Source of the DNA: Shinella sp. CPCC 101442
GTDB taxonomy: Bacteria; Pseudomonadota; Alphaproteobacteria; Rhizobiales; Rhizobiaceae
Assembly (NCBI RefSeq): GCF_024704725.1
Contig: NZ_JALIQS010000002.1
Location: 992,001 to 1,056,000, forward strand
Direction of reading: 5' to 3'
DNA length: 64,000 nucleotides
The notes under the pieces: generated by a model
What the model was told of the DNA's origin: nothing
Database searches by the model: none
The model's input: only the letters and a program-made list of their open reading frames with translations
Program-made: the position numbers and the translations under genes
Part shown: positions 49,902 through 60,448 of the stretch, in pieces
Layout: every line of letters begins with the position of its first letter
Position numbering within the stretch: position 1 is the first letter of the stretch

Positions 49902-50825
49902 ATGGATTTCCTGCAAAACACCCTTGCGAGCTTCGTCTCGCTCGTTCCCGTCACGCTGGCGCAGAGCCTCATCCTCGCCTTCGTCGTGCTCGGCATCATG
50001 ATCCCCTTCCGCATGCTTAGCTTTCCGGACCTGACCAGCGAGGGCGCTTTCCCGCTCGGCGGCTGCGTCTGCGGCGTGCTGATGGCGGCGGGAATGTCTC
50101 CCCTGCCGGCGATCCTGGTCGCGCTTCTCGCCGGCTTCGTCGCCGGCTGCTGCACCGCCTTCATCCATCTGCGTTTCCGCATCCATACGCTGCTCGCGGG
50201 CATCCTGATGATGACGATGCTCTATTCGATCAACCTGCGCATCATGGGCCGCTCGAACCTCTCGGTCTTCGGCTCGACCACCGTGTTCGACTGGGTGCCT
50301 TTCCTGCAGCCGGGCTTTCCGGCGAGCAAGATCGTGATGGCCGGCCTGATCGGTCTCATCGTCTTCGCGCTGCTTCTGCATTTCTTCCGCACGGAGAAGG
50401 GCACGGCGGTTCGCGCGGTCGGCGCCAATCCCGACATGGCCGAGGCGCAGGGCATCAATGTCTGGCTCGCCACCATCGGCGGCGTCGGACTTGCCGGAGC
50501 GTTTTCCGCCACGGGCGGCGCGCTGATGGTGCAGTCGCAGGGCTTTGCCGACGTCAATATGGGTCTCGGCATTCTGATCAACGGCCTTGCGGCCCTGATG
50601 ATCGGCGAGGCGATCGTCGGCAAGAGCAGCGTGCCGCGCCAGCTCGCCGCCCCCTTCGTCGGCGCCATCGTCTATTACCAGCTCGTCTCCTTCTGCCTTG
50701 CCGCCGGCATGCCGCCGCCGGATCTAAAGCTGGCGACAGGCCTCTTCGTGCTCGCCATGCTGGCCCTGCCGAGCCTCAAGCGCAGCCGTGGCCCCGCGCC
50801 CGCCCGCGAAACCGTTCGTGAATAG
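49902..50825 (+). CDS. ABC transporter permease of the TrpX-type importer
   Basis: 307 residues from MDFLQNTLASFVSLVPVTLA. Eight or so hydrophobic helices; the EAQGINVWLATIGGVGLAGAFSATGGALM stretch is the LivH-like permease core. Only one permease gene is present, so a homodimer is expected. The end has a basic tail (SRGPAPARE). Nine bases before kynU, supporting import of a kynurenine pathway substrate. Confidence 0.88.
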   Translation: MDFLQNTLASFVSLVPVTLAQSLILAFVVLGIMIPFRMLSFPDLTSEGAFPLGGCVCGVLMAAGMSPLPAILVALLAGFVAGCCTAFIHLRFRIHTLLAGILMMTMLYSINLRIMGRSNLSVFGSTTVFDWVPFLQPGFPASKIVMAGLIGLIVFALLLHFFRTEKGTAVRAVGANPDMAEAQGINVWLATIGGVGLAGAFSATGGALMVQSQGFADVNMGLGILINGLAALMIGEAIVGKSSVPRQLAAPFVGAIVYYQLVSFCLAAGMPPPDLKLATGLFVLAMLALPSLKRSRGPAPARETVRE

Positions 50826-50834
50826 GATTTTCCG

Positions 50835-52082
50835 ATGACTGCCATTCCCGATTTCGTCCAGATCGAAGCCATGGACGCGGCCGACGGGCTGCGGGCCTTC
50901 CGCGAGCGCTTCATCCTGCCGGATGGTCTCATCTATCTCGACGGCAATTCGCTGGGCGTCGCCTCCAAGGCCGCTTTCACGGAGTTGCAGAAGGCGGCCA
51001 CGGAGGAGTGGGCGCACGATCTCATCCGCAGCTGGAACACGGCCGGCTGGTTCGACATGCCGCTGACGCTCGGCGACCGCGTCGGCCGGCTGATCGGTGC
51101 GGCGGCCGGCCAGACTGCGGTTTGCGACACGACCTCGATCAACATCTACAAGGCGCTGCACGCGGCGATGGCGCTCAGGCCCGACCGCTCGGTGATCGTC
51201 AGCGAAGGCGGCAGTTTTCCGACGGACCTCTACATGGCGGAAGGCGCGCTCTCGACGCGGCCCGGCGGATCGCTCCGCCTCGAAGGCGTCGATGCGCCTG
51301 ATATAGAGGCGCTGATCGACAGCGATGTCGCCGTGGTTCTGGTCAACCACGTCAACTACAAGTCCGGCGAACTGCGCGACATGGCGGCACTAACGAAGAA
51401 GGCGCACGAACATGGCGCGCTCGTCATCTGGGATCTCTGCCATACGGCGGGCGCCCTGCCTGTCGATCTCGACGGCGCCAATGTCGATTTCGCCGTCGGC
51501 TGCACCTACAAATACCTGAACGGCGGCCCCGGTGCGCCGGCCTTCATCTATGCCGCCACCCGCCACCACGGCGATATCAGCCAGCCGCTCAGCGGCTGGT
51601 GGGGCCATGCACGCCCCTTCGCCTTCGAAAAGAGCTATGCAGCCGGCCAGGGTATCCGCCGCTTTCTCTGCGGCACCCAGCCGATCCTGTCGCTGCGCGC
51701 GCTGAAAGGGGCGCTCGACATCTGGGAGGAGGTCGACATGGCGGCGCTCCGCGAAAAGAGCCTCGGCCTCACCGATCTCTTCATTGCGCTCGTCGAGGAA
51801 AAATGCGCCGCCTATGGCCTCGAACTGGAAAGCCCACGCGACCGGTCGAAGCGCGGCAGCCAGGTCTCGTTCAGCCATCCGAACGCCTACGAGATCATGC
51901 AGGCCCTGATCGCCCGCGATGTCATTGGCGATTTCCGGGCACCCTCCACCATGCGCTTCGGCTTCACGCCGCTTTATGTGAGCTATGCCGATGTGTGGAA
52001 GGCGGTCGAGATCCTCGAGGAGATCCTGCGCACCGACGCATGGCGGGATGCACGTTTCGCCGTGCGCGCGGCCGTGACCTGA
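50835..52082 (+). CDS. kynU: Kynureninase
   Basis: 415 residues. Fold-type I PLP enzyme: IYLDGNSLGVASKAA, DTTSINIYKALHAAM (phosphate site), VNHVNYKSGELRDM, WDLCHTAGALPVDLDGANVDFAVGCTYKYLNGGPGAPAF with the PLP lysine in TYKYL, and the substrate-binding FSHPNAYEIMQALIAR. It cleaves L-kynurenine to anthranilate and alanine. It lies in an importer operon, while kynA is ~6 kb away on the other strand. The product anthranilate is the substrate of the CoA ligase in the same island. The DNA matches the codon use of its neighbours. Confidence 0.93.
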   Translation: MTAIPDFVQIEAMDAADGLRAFRERFILPDGLIYLDGNSLGVASKAAFTELQKAATEEWAHDLIRSWNTAGWFDMPLTLGDRVGRLIGAAAGQTAVCDTTSINIYKALHAAMALRPDRSVIVSEGGSFPTDLYMAEGALSTRPGGSLRLEGVDAPDIEALIDSDVAVVLVNHVNYKSGELRDMAALTKKAHEHGALVIWDLCHTAGALPVDLDGANVDFAVGCTYKYLNGGPGAPAFIYAATRHHGDISQPLSGWWGHARPFAFEKSYAAGQGIRRFLCGTQPILSLRALKGALDIWEEVDMAALREKSLGLTDLFIALVEEKCAAYGLELESPRDRSKRGSQVSFSHPNAYEIMQALIARDVIGDFRAPSTMRFGFTPLYVSYADVWKAVEILEEILRTDAWRDARFAVRAAVT

Positions 52083-52138
52083 GCTTACGGCCGCGGCCGG
52101 TTTTACCGCCTACGGCCTCTCAACCCCGTGGACCTTTC

Positions 52139-53107
52139 ATGATCGCGCCACATCGTCCGACACTTGAGGAAATCACCGAGGCGCGCAGGCGCATCGCCCC
52201 CCATCTCGCCCGCACGCCACTGGCCAAACTCGATCTCGGCCTTCGGGACCGGCAGATTTTTCTCAAGCTTGAAACCCTGTCGCCGATCGGCGCCTTCAAG
52301 CTGCGCCCTGCCCTGAACGCCGTGTTGTCGCGCGATCCCGCAACCCTTCGCCACGGCATCGCGGTCACCAGTTCCGGCAACATGGCCTATGGCATGGCCT
52401 GGGCGGCGCGGCTCGTCGGCGTGCCGATGGTCGCCTACATGTATCGCGGCGCGCCGCAGACCAAGATCGACGGCGTGCGCGCCCTTGGCGGCGAGGTGCG
52501 CTTCATCAGCGCCGAGACCTGGTGGGACTACATCGTCGGCGCGGACCGCCCGGACGCGCCGGAGTTGCTGATCAACCCCGTGACCGACCAGACAGTGCTC
52601 GACGGCAACGGCTCCATCGGCATGGAGATCGTCGAGGACCTGCCCGAGGTCGATGCGGTGCTCACCCCCTATGGCGGCGGCAGTATGACCACGGGCGTCG
52701 CCAGCGCCATCAAGGCCGTTTGCGGGCGGGCGCGTGTCTTTGCCATCGAGGATGACAGCGCCGCACCCCTCACCGCAGCACTGTCGGCCGGAAAGATCGT
52801 GACGATCGAAACCCGCCCGTCCTTCATCAAGAGCATCGGCGGACCGTCGCTGGTGCCGCAGATCTGGCCTATCGCCAAGGACCTGATCGACGGCGCCATC
52901 GCCGTCAGCCCCCGTGAGGTTACGGAAGCGATGCGGCTCCTGTTCCGGAAAGCCAAGATCGTGGCCGAGGGTGCAGGGGCGGCCGCGGTCGCGGCGGCCA
53001 TCGCAAGGCCGGATCTGACCGGCAACGTCGTCTGCGTTGTCTCCGGCGGCAACATCGATGCCGAGGCCTATTCCGCGGTGCTCGCGGGCGGCATCCCGGC
53101 CGCCTGA
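52139..53107 (+). CDS. Threonine/serine dehydratase-like PLP enzyme
   Basis: 322 residues, fold-type II. LARTPLAKLDLGLRDRQIFLKLETLSPIGAFKLRPALNAVL holds the PLP lysine (AFKLR), and SSGNMAYGMAWAARLVGVPMVAYMY the serine/asparagine loop. The glycine-rich PYGGGSMTTGVASAIK binds the PLP phosphate. Family members deaminate serine, threonine or related amino acids, or racemise them. It follows kynU at 56 bases. A role in alanine, serine or hydroxy-amino acid use linked to kynurenine breakdown is possible but unproven. It ends three bases from the convergent livF stop with no terminator visible between them. Confidence 0.82.
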   Translation: MIAPHRPTLEEITEARRRIAPHLARTPLAKLDLGLRDRQIFLKLETLSPIGAFKLRPALNAVLSRDPATLRHGIAVTSSGNMAYGMAWAARLVGVPMVAYMYRGAPQTKIDGVRALGGEVRFISAETWWDYIVGADRPDAPELLINPVTDQTVLDGNGSIGMEIVEDLPEVDAVLTPYGGGSMTTGVASAIKAVCGRARVFAIEDDSAAPLTAALSAGKIVTIETRPSFIKSIGGPSLVPQIWPIAKDLIDGAIAVSPREVTEAMRLLFRKAKIVAEGAGAAAVAAAIARPDLTGNVVCVVSGGNIDAEAYSAVLAGGIPAA

Positions 53108-53110
53108 GGA

Positions 53111-53793
<683 letters not shown>

Positions 53794-53797
<4 letters not shown>

Positions 53798-54543
53798 GCG
53801 GCCTCTCCCAGATAGGCACGGCGCACTTCGGGGTCGCGGCGGATTTCATCGACCGTGCCGGTCGCGATGATACGGCCATAGACGAGCACCGAGATGCGGT
53901 CGGCGAGCGCGAAGACGGCGTCCATGTCATGCTCCACCAGCAGCATCGGCGCTTCCTGACGCAGGCCGTCGAGGAAGGCGGTCAGCTGCTTGGAGCTTTC
54001 CGGCCCCATTCCCGCCATGGGCTCATCGAACAGAAAGGCCTTTGGCGACAGCGCCAGCGCGATGGCGATTTCGAGCTGCCGGCGTTCGCCATGGGAAAGC
54101 TCGGCTGCCGATATCTGCGCGCGGTGGGCCAGGCCGACGCGCTCCAGCACGGTCATGGCGGGGTCGATCAGGCTCCTGTCGGCGGTCACCTGCCGGAAGA
54201 AGCGGAAGCTGCTGCCCTCCTTCGCCTGGACCGCCAGCATGACGTTTCGGAGCGCTGAGAACTCCTGGGCGAGCGACGAAATCTGAAAGCTGCGGGCAAG
54301 GCCAAGCCTTGCACGCGCGGCCATGTCGAGCCCACCGATATCCTGGCCGAGGAAGCGGATGGTGCCGCTGTCGGCTTTGAGCGAACCGGCGATCTGGTGG
54401 ATGAGCGTGCTCTTGCCCGCACCGTTCGGGCCGATCAGCGCGTGGATCTGGCCGGGATGGAGGTCGAGGCTGACGCCGTCCGTCGCCTTGAGCGCGTTGA
54501 AGGACTTTCGGAGATCGCGAATTTCGAGAATGGGCTCAGACAT
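53794..54543 (-). CDS. livG: Branched-chain/aromatic amino acid ABC transporter ATP-binding protein LivG
   Basis: 249 residues from MSEPILEIRDLRKSFNALK. Walker A GPNGAGKST, ARARLGLARSFQISSL, signature LSHGERR, Walker B FLFDEPMAGMGP and the H-loop LVEHDMD. The short length fits LivG after the usual long loop. It overlaps livM by 8 bases and livF by 4. Confidence 0.93.
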
Positions 54544-55507
54544 GGCGCGGCTTTCCCGAAACGAGACCAAGGAACCCGCCGCGCGCAAAGAGCACGATGC
54601 CGAGCAGGATGAGGCCGAGGAAGAACTGCCAGCGCTCGGTGATGCCGCCAAGCACATATTCGAGGCTGACGAAGATCATGGCACCGGCGACCGGCCCGAA
54701 CAGCCGCCCCTTGCCGCCAAGGATGATCAGCACCATCAGCTCGCCCGACATGTGCCAGGAAAGCATGGACGGGCCGACGAAGCGGTTGAGATCGGCATAG
54801 AGTGCGCCGGCAAGGCCGGTGATCATCGCCGACAGCATGAAAGCGACGAGGCGGATCTTGAACGGCGGAATGCCGACGGCGGCAAGACGCACGCCATTCT
54901 GCCGCGCCGCCTGCAAAGCACTGCCGAAGCGCGAGCCCTCGATGAGCCGGAAGAGCAGGAGTGCTGCCATGAGGACGGCGAAGCATACCAGGAAATAGGG
55001 CAGCGGCTGCGCGGTGTTGATGCCCGGGAAGGCGTTGCGCACGTAGATCGACAGCCCGTCCTCGCCGCCATAGGCCGGCCAGGAAATCGCGAAATAGTAG
55101 ATCATCTGCGCGAAGGCGAGCGTGATCATGATGAAATAGACGCCCGTGGTGCGCAGGCTGATCGCACCGATCGGTAGGGCGACGAGGCCGGCGACGAGGA
55201 CAGCGACCAGCCAGATCAGCGGCATCGAGGTCGTGCCGGGAATGCCGGCGAAAAGCGGTTCGGCATTGAAGGCATGGGTCGCCAGGATGCCGGCGGCATA
55301 GCCGCCGAGGCCGAAGAAGGCGGCGTGGCCAAAGGAGAGCAGCCCGCCCAGACCCAGCGCCAGATTGAGGCCGACGGCGGCGAGCGCAAGCACGACGACG
55401 CGGGTCGCGAGCGTCACATAGAAGGGTTCCCCCATGCCGGCCGCAACCAGCGGCAAGGCGAGAAGAACAGCGGCGAGCAACAGGTTGATGGTAGTTTCGC
55501 GCTTCAT
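54536..55507 (-). CDS. livM: Branched-chain/aromatic amino acid ABC transporter permease LivM
   Basis: 323 residues from MKRETTINLLLAAVLLALPL. Typical LivM: LALGLGGLLSFGHAAFFGLGGYAAGIL, ALQAARQNGVRLAAVGIPPFKIRLVAFMLSAMITGLAGAL (coupling loop) and LGGKGRLFGPVAGA. Nine to ten transmembrane segments. Heterodimer partner of LivH. Overlaps the livG start. Confidence 0.93.
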   Translation of the reverse strand: MKRETTINLLLAAVLLALPLVAAGMGEPFYVTLATRVVVLALAAVGLNLALGLGGLLSFGHAAFFGLGGYAAGILATHAFNAEPLFAGIPGTTSMPLIWLVAVLVAGLVALPIGAISLRTTGVYFIMITLAFAQMIYYFAISWPAYGGEDGLSIYVRNAFPGINTAQPLPYFLVCFAVLMAALLLFRLIEGSRFGSALQAARQNGVRLAAVGIPPFKIRLVAFMLSAMITGLAGALYADLNRFVGPSMLSWHMSGELMVLIILGGKGRLFGPVAGAMIFVSLEYVLGGITERWQFFLGLILLGIVLFARGGFLGLVSGKPRHV

Positions 55508-55514
55508 CGGGGCC

Positions 55515-56435
55515 TCACGATTGCGCCGCGAACAGGCCGCTCGGCCTGAAGGCGAGGATGAGGGCCATGACGACATAGATCAGCATGGAAGCGAGAGCTG
55601 CACCGATGGTCGTGGCCTGCGCGGCGGGCATGGTGAGCGCAAGCAGCGAGGGCAGCAGGAAACGCCCCATCGTATCCACCACGCCGACGATGACGGCACC
55701 GACGAGCGCGCCTTTGATGGAACCTATGCCGCCGATGACGATGACGACGAAAGCGAGGATGAGCACCGGTTCGCCCATGCCGACCTGCACGGACTGCAGC
55801 GCGCCGACCAGCGCGCCGGCAAGGCCCGCAAGGGCGGCACCGAGCGCGAACACGACCGTATAGAGCGTGCTGATATCGACGCCGAGGGCGCCAATCATCT
55901 CGCGGTCGGACTCACCGGCGCGGATACGCATGCCAAGGCGGGTTTTCGAGATCAGCAGGTAGAGACCGACGGCGACCAGGATGCCGACGGCAATGATGGC
56001 CAGACGATAGAGCTGGTATTGCCCGCCGCCCGGCAGCGGCACGGCCCCCTGCAGCAGTTTCGGAATATCGAGATAGAGCGGGAAGGAGCCGAAGAGCCAG
56101 CGCGCGCCCTCGGAGAGGATCAGGATCAGCGCGAAGGTGGCGAGCACCTGATCGAGATGATCACGGTCGTAGAGCCGTCTGATGACGGCGACCTCGATCA
56201 GCGCTCCGACGCCGGCCGCCGCCGCAAGGCTGGCGATGAGGCCGAGCCAGAAGGAACCGGTGGCAGCCGCCACCGTGGCGCAGGCGAAGGCGCCGATCAT
56301 GTAGAGCGAGCCATGCGCGAGATTGATGAGGCCCATGACGCCGAAGATCAGCGTCAGGCCGGCGGCCATCAGGAACAGCATCACGCCGAGCTGCAGCCCG
56401 TTGAGCAGTTGTTCGATCAGAAGTGCGGTGAACAC
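55515..56435 (-). CDS. livH: Branched-chain/aromatic amino acid ABC transporter permease LivH
   Basis: 306 residues. LivH features: LLNGLQLGVMLFLMAAGLTLIFGVMGLINLAHGSLYMIGAF, RAGESDREMIGALGVDISTLYTVVFALGAALAGLAGAL and VVIVIGGIGSIKGALVGA. Follows livK across an 86-base gap holding a hairpin, and precedes livM at seven bases. Confidence 0.93.
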   Translation of the reverse strand: MFTALLIEQLLNGLQLGVMLFLMAAGLTLIFGVMGLINLAHGSLYMIGAFACATVAAATGSFWLGLIASLAAAAGVGALIEVAVIRRLYDRDHLDQVLATFALILILSEGARWLFGSFPLYLDIPKLLQGAVPLPGGGQYQLYRLAIIAVGILVAVGLYLLISKTRLGMRIRAGESDREMIGALGVDISTLYTVVFALGAALAGLAGALVGALQSVQVGMGEPVLILAFVVIVIGGIGSIKGALVGAVIVGVVDTMGRFLLPSLLALTMPAAQATTIGAALASMLIYVVMALILAFRPSGLFAAQS

Positions 56436-56470
56436 GGCGTCGGTCCGGGCTTCGGGTCACAGGATACCGA

Positions 56471-56500
56471 CCGGGCGCCGGCACAAGGCCGCACGCCCGG
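56471..56500 (-). promoter_or_regulatory. Intercistronic hairpin between livK and livH
   Basis: A 7-bp outer stem CCGGGCG / CGCCCGG plus a 4-bp inner stem, without a T-run. It is the fourth case in this window of a GC hairpin directly after the binding-protein gene and before the next transporter gene. Confidence 0.6.
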
Positions 56501-56521
56501 GCGATCAGACGTCAGCGAGCC

Positions 56522-57658
56522 TTAGAGGCCGCACTGTTCGGCGTAGGCGTCCTTATGCTTTTCGAAGGCGGTCGCGACGATCTTGTTGGTCAAGACATCG
56601 CCATCCTTCACCACTTCGCGCACATAGATGTTCTGGATCGGGTGCTGGTTGGTGTTGAAGGTGAAATCGCCGCGCACGGACTTGAAATCCGCAGCCTTCA
56701 GCGCTGCGCGGAAGGCGTCCTTGTCCTTGACGCTCGCCTTGGAAAGCGCCGAGAGGATGAGGTTGGCCGTATCCCAGCTCTGCGCCGCGTAAACCGACGG
56801 CAGGCGGTTGTATTCGGCCTTGAAGGCCTGGACGAAGGCCTTGCTCGCCTCGTTGTCGAGGTCCGGCGACCAGCTGGCGGAGTTCTTCACGCCGAGTGCT
56901 GCGTCACCCACGGCCGGCAGAACGTCCTGGTCGAAGGAGAAGGCCGGGCCCATGACCGGGATGCCGACGCCCGACTGGGCATATTGCTTCATGAAGGCGA
57001 TGCCCATGCCGCCGGGCAGGAAGAAGTAGACGGAATCGGCACCGGAAGCGCGGATCTGGGCGATCTCCGCCGCATAGTCCGTCTGGCCGACCTGGGTATA
57101 GACCTCACCCGAGAGCGCGCCCTTGTAGAAGCGCTTGAAGCCGGTCAGGGCGTCCTTGCCGGCGGGATAGTTCGGCGCGAGGACAAAGGTGTTCTTGTAG
57201 TCCTTGTTGGCGTATTCGCCCATGCCCTCGTGGAAATTGTCGTTCTGGTAGGCGACGTTGAAATAGTTCGCGTTGCAGTTCGCACCGGCGAGCGCCGACG
57301 GGCCGGCATTCGGCGAGAGGTAGATGACGTCCTGCGCCACCGTGTTCGGCACGACGGCCATGGCGAGGTTGGACCAGATGATGCCGGTCATCAGGTCGAC
57401 CTTGTCGCCCTGGATCATCTTTTCCGCGATCTGAACGGCCAGTTCCGGCTTCTGCGCGTCGTCCTCCACGACGAGCTCGATATCCTTGTTGCCCGACTGC
57501 TTGATGGCGAGCTGGAAGGCATCGCGCATGTCGATGCCGAGACCGGCACCACCGCCGGAAAGCGTGGTGATCACGCCGATCTTGACCGGCTCGGCATAGG
57601 CGAGGCCGGATGTCGCGAGCGAAAGGCCAAAGAGGCTTGCTGCCAGAATGCGCTTCAT
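56522..57658 (-). CDS. livK: ABC transporter substrate-binding protein, Liv (type I periplasmic) family
   Basis: 378 residues. Signal peptide MKRILAASLFGLSLATSGLAYAE, then PVKIGVITTLSGGGAGLGIDMRDAFQLAIKQSG, the LivK/Peripla_BP_6 start. Further conserved parts: DLMTGIIWSNLAMAVVPN, DSVYFFLPGGMGIAFMKQ and VYAAQSWDTANLILSAL. The subgroup in rhizobia is often linked to aromatic acids. Located 40 bases after kynA on the same strand, so aromatic substrates of the kynurenine/anthranilate route are expected. Two cysteines (NCNAN, QCGL) may form a disulfide. Confidence 0.9.
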   Translation of the reverse strand: MKRILAASLFGLSLATSGLAYAEPVKIGVITTLSGGGAGLGIDMRDAFQLAIKQSGNKDIELVVEDDAQKPELAVQIAEKMIQGDKVDLMTGIIWSNLAMAVVPNTVAQDVIYLSPNAGPSALAGANCNANYFNVAYQNDNFHEGMGEYANKDYKNTFVLAPNYPAGKDALTGFKRFYKGALSGEVYTQVGQTDYAAEIAQIRASGADSVYFFLPGGMGIAFMKQYAQSGVGIPVMGPAFSFDQDVLPAVGDAALGVKNSASWSPDLDNEASKAFVQAFKAEYNRLPSVYAAQSWDTANLILSALSKASVKDKDAFRAALKAADFKSVRGDFTFNTNQHPIQNIYVREVVKDGDVLTNKIVATAFEKHKDAYAEQCGL

Positions 57659-57697
57659 GCTGTTCTCCTCATATAGTTCGGTTTTTATTGTGTTCTA

Positions 57698-58534
57698 TCA
57701 AAGGTCTGTACGAACATGCCATAGCTCGGGGAAGAGTTCCACTTCCAGCATTTTCTTGAGATAGGATGCCCCGGAGGTGCCGCCCGTGCCGCGCTTGAAA
57801 CCGATGATGCGCTCGACGGTCGTCACATGGTTGAAGCGCCAGCGCCGGAAATAATCTTCGAAATCGACCAGTTTTTCCGCCAACTCGTAGAGCATCCAAT
57901 AGCGCTGCGGATTGCGGTAGACGGTCTGCCAGGCGGCAAAGACCTTGTCGTTCTCGGCGCGCGTCTCACGCCAATCGCTGCGATCGGCGTCTTCGCCTAT
58001 ATCGAAACCGTTGCGGCCGAGAAGCAGGATCGCCTCGTCGTAGAGCGAGGGCGCTGCGAGGATCGCCTCCAGTTTTTCCATAATATCGGGGCGATGTGCG
58101 TGCGGGCGCAGCATGGCGGGGTTGCGATTGCCGGCCAGGAACTCGATTGCCCGGTACTGCCAGGACTGGAAGCCCGAGGATTGCCCGAGCGAATCCCGGA
58201 ACTCGGTATATTCGCTCGGCGTCATCGTGCGCAGCACGTCCCAGGCGCTGTTCAGCTGTTCGAAAATGCGGGCAACACGCGACAGCATCTTGAAGGCGGG
58301 CTCCAGGCGATCTTCCCGGAGCGACCGGATCGCCGAACTGATCTCATGCAAGGCAAGCTTCATCCAGAGCTCGGAAGTCTGGTGCTGGATGATGAACAGC
58401 ATCTCGTCATGGGCGGTGGAGAGCGGCTCCTGCGCGGTCAGGACCTTCTCCAGCATCAGATAGTCGCTGTAGGACATGCGCCCTTCGAACGACATCTGCG
58501 CGCCTTCCTTCGAGGGGTCATAGGGCTTGCTCAT
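57698..58534 (-). CDS. kynA: Tryptophan 2,3-dioxygenase
   Basis: 278 residues. Haem enzyme opening tryptophan's indole ring to N-formylkynurenine. Conserved parts: [20 protein letters not shown] with [23 protein letters not shown] (substrate pocket), [18 protein letters not shown], the haem ligand His in [32 protein letters not shown], and [10 protein letters not shown] at the end. One base after the CoA ligase stop and 40 bases before livK, so it is co-transcribed with both. The first step of the island's pathway. Confidence 0.95.
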   Translation of the reverse strand: MSKPYDPSKEGAQMSFEGRMSYSDYLMLEKVLTAQEPLSTAHDEMLFIIQHQTSELWMKLALHEISSAIRSLREDRLEPAFKMLSRVARIFEQLNSAWDVLRTMTPSEYTEFRDSLGQSSGFQSWQYRAIEFLAGNRNPAMLRPHAHRPDIMEKLEAILAAPSLYDEAILLLGRNGFDIGEDADRSDWRETRAENDKVFAAWQTVYRNPQRYWMLYELAEKLVDFEDYFRRWRFNHVTTVERIIGFKRGTGGTSGASYLKKMLEVELFPELWHVRTDL

Positions 58535-58535
58535 G

Positions 58536-60152
58536 TCAATGCTCCCGCAGGCGAAAACGCTGGATTTTCCCGGTCGCCGTCTTCGGCAGGGCTTCCAGGA
58601 ACTTCACCGAACGCGGGTATTTGTAGGGAGCGATCAGGGCCTTCACATGATCCTGCAGCCGCTTGATCGTCGCTTCGTCCGGCACCACGCCGGCCACCAG
58701 CACGACATGGGCCTCGACGATCTGGCCGCGCTCGCCATCCGGCGCGCCGACGACGGCACATTCGGCGACTTCGGCATGGGCGATCAGCGCCGCCTCCACC
58801 TCGGGGCCGGCAATGTTGTAGCCAGCGCTGATGATCATGTCGTCGGAACGGGCGGCGAAATGGAAGAAGCCGTCCTCATCCTGCAGGAAGGCGTCACCGG
58901 TGAGGTTCCAGCCGTCGCGCACATAGTCGCGCTGGCGGTCGTCGGACATGTAGCGGCAGCCGGTCGGCCCGCGCACGGCGAGCCTGCCCACCGTACCGCG
59001 CGGCACTTCGTGCATTTCCCCATCGACGATCCGCGCCTCGTAGCCGCCAACCGGCTTGCCGGTGGAGGCCGCCTTGCGATCCTCGAAACGGTTGGAGATG
59101 AAGATGTGCAGCATTTCCGTCGCGCCGATACCGTCAAGGATCGGCTTGCCGGTCTTCTCCGTCCATTCCTCGAAAACGGGGCCGGGCAAGGTCTCGCCGG
59201 CGGATATGGCAACGCGCAGCGAGGAAAGGTCCGCGCCGGCGTCCATCGCCTTCAGCATGGCGCGGTAGGCGGTGGGGGCGGTAAACGAGATCGTCGCCTT
59301 GTAGGTCTCGATGATCTCGACCATGTTCGGCGGCGTCGCCTGTTCCAGCAGCGTCGCGGCTGCGCCGAAGCGCAGCGGAAAGATCGCAAGGCCGCCGAGG
59401 CCGAAGGTGAAGGCGAGCGGCGGCGAGCCGACGAAGATGTCGTCGGGCGTCACGCCGAGCACTTCCCTCGCGTATCCGTCGGCAATCACCAGCAGGTCCC
59501 GGTGGAAATGCATCGTCGCCTTAGGCACGCCCGTCGTGCCGGAGGTGAAGCCGAGCAACGCCACGTCGTCGCGGCCGGTTTTCACGGCGTCGAAGATCAC
59601 CGATTTGTCGAGGGCGATACGGTCCAGTTCGGCATCGTGATTGGCGGTGCCGTCGAAGCCGACGACCTGCTTCAGGTAGCGGCTGTCCTTGGCGCAGGCG
59701 ATCACCTCGTCCATCAGGCGCGTATCGCAGAGCGCGAGACTGATCTCCGCCTTGTCGACGATCTTGGCGAGCTCACCGGCCCGCAGCATCGGCATCGTGT
59801 TGACGACGACCGCGCCCGCCTTGGTGGCGGCGAGCCAGCAGGCGACCATGGCGGGGTTGTTGGCCGAGCGGATGAGGATGCGGTTGCCCGGCTTCACGCC
59901 GTAGTTTTCGACAAGCACATGGGCGAGCCTGTTCGTCCAGTCGGAGAGTTCCTTATAGGTGCGCCGCCGCCCGTTGCCGATCAGAGCCGTGCGGTCACCA
60001 AAACCCCTGGCAACCATCGCATCCGTCAGTTCCACGGCGGCATTGATATGGTCCGGATAGTCAAACCCCTCGAGCAGGAACTCCGGCCACGCCTCCGGCG
60101 GCGGCAGGTTATCGCGGGTGAACGTATCGACGTGAGCGGTCGGTCCAAGCAT
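58536..60152 (-). CDS. 2-aminobenzoate (anthranilate)-CoA ligase-like acyl-CoA synthetase
   Basis: 538 residues from [19 protein letters not shown], with AGGGGGA at an acceptable distance; a start 12 residues further up lacks a site. ANL superfamily: [19 protein letters not shown] (P-loop), [15 protein letters not shown] (A5), [31 protein letters not shown] and the C-terminal lysine [10 protein letters not shown]. It adenylates an aryl acid and forms the CoA ester; the closest known activities are 2-aminobenzoate- and benzoate-CoA ligases. First gene of the ligase-kynA-liv unit. Divergent from the formamidase gene. Confidence 0.85.
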   Translation of the reverse strand: MLGPTAHVDTFTRDNLPPPEAWPEFLLEGFDYPDHINAAVELTDAMVARGFGDRTALIGNGRRRTYKELSDWTNRLAHVLVENYGVKPGNRILIRSANNPAMVACWLAATKAGAVVVNTMPMLRAGELAKIVDKAEISLALCDTRLMDEVIACAKDSRYLKQVVGFDGTANHDAELDRIALDKSVIFDAVKTGRDDVALLGFTSGTTGVPKATMHFHRDLLVIADGYAREVLGVTPDDIFVGSPPLAFTFGLGGLAIFPLRFGAAATLLEQATPPNMVEIIETYKATISFTAPTAYRAMLKAMDAGADLSSLRVAISAGETLPGPVFEEWTEKTGKPILDGIGATEMLHIFISNRFEDRKAASTGKPVGGYEARIVDGEMHEVPRGTVGRLAVRGPTGCRYMSDDRQRDYVRDGWNLTGDAFLQDEDGFFHFAARSDDMIISAGYNIAGPEVEAALIAHAEVAECAVVGAPDGERGQIVEAHVVLVAGVVPDEATIKRLQDHVKALIAPYKYPRSVKFLEALPKTATGKIQRFRLREH

Positions 60153-60354
60153 ATGACGGCTATTCCCCCTGTTCGTGCCCGCCTGCATGGTCAAAGCCGG
60201 CCGGTCTTCAAGTCGTCGCGCGGGTCCATGCGGCCGGGCTGAGCTTTGCCGGACCGTGTCGTCGCGCGGGAAAAATCATCTGTCGTGATGGGCACAGCGA
60301 AGACCTCCACTTCCGCGCTGAACATAAGACAGCATGGCACCTGTCAAAAATTAT

Positions 60355-60366
60355 TTCAAGCCTAAA
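60355..60366. promoter_or_regulatory. Second copy of the candidate anthranilate-pathway operator
   Basis: TTCAAGCCTAAA, 11 of 12 bases as in the copy before the monooxygenase/reductase operon. It sits in the 296-base divergent region between the CoA ligase and the formamidase-like gene, where one regulator could act on both directions. Confidence 0.6.
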
Positions 60367-60448
60367 GTTTCTTGCTTCGACAGCATTGCCTTTGTCCTCC
60401 ATCCGCGCGATTTCTATGCCGCTGGCAACACGAGGGAGGAGCGCTACG

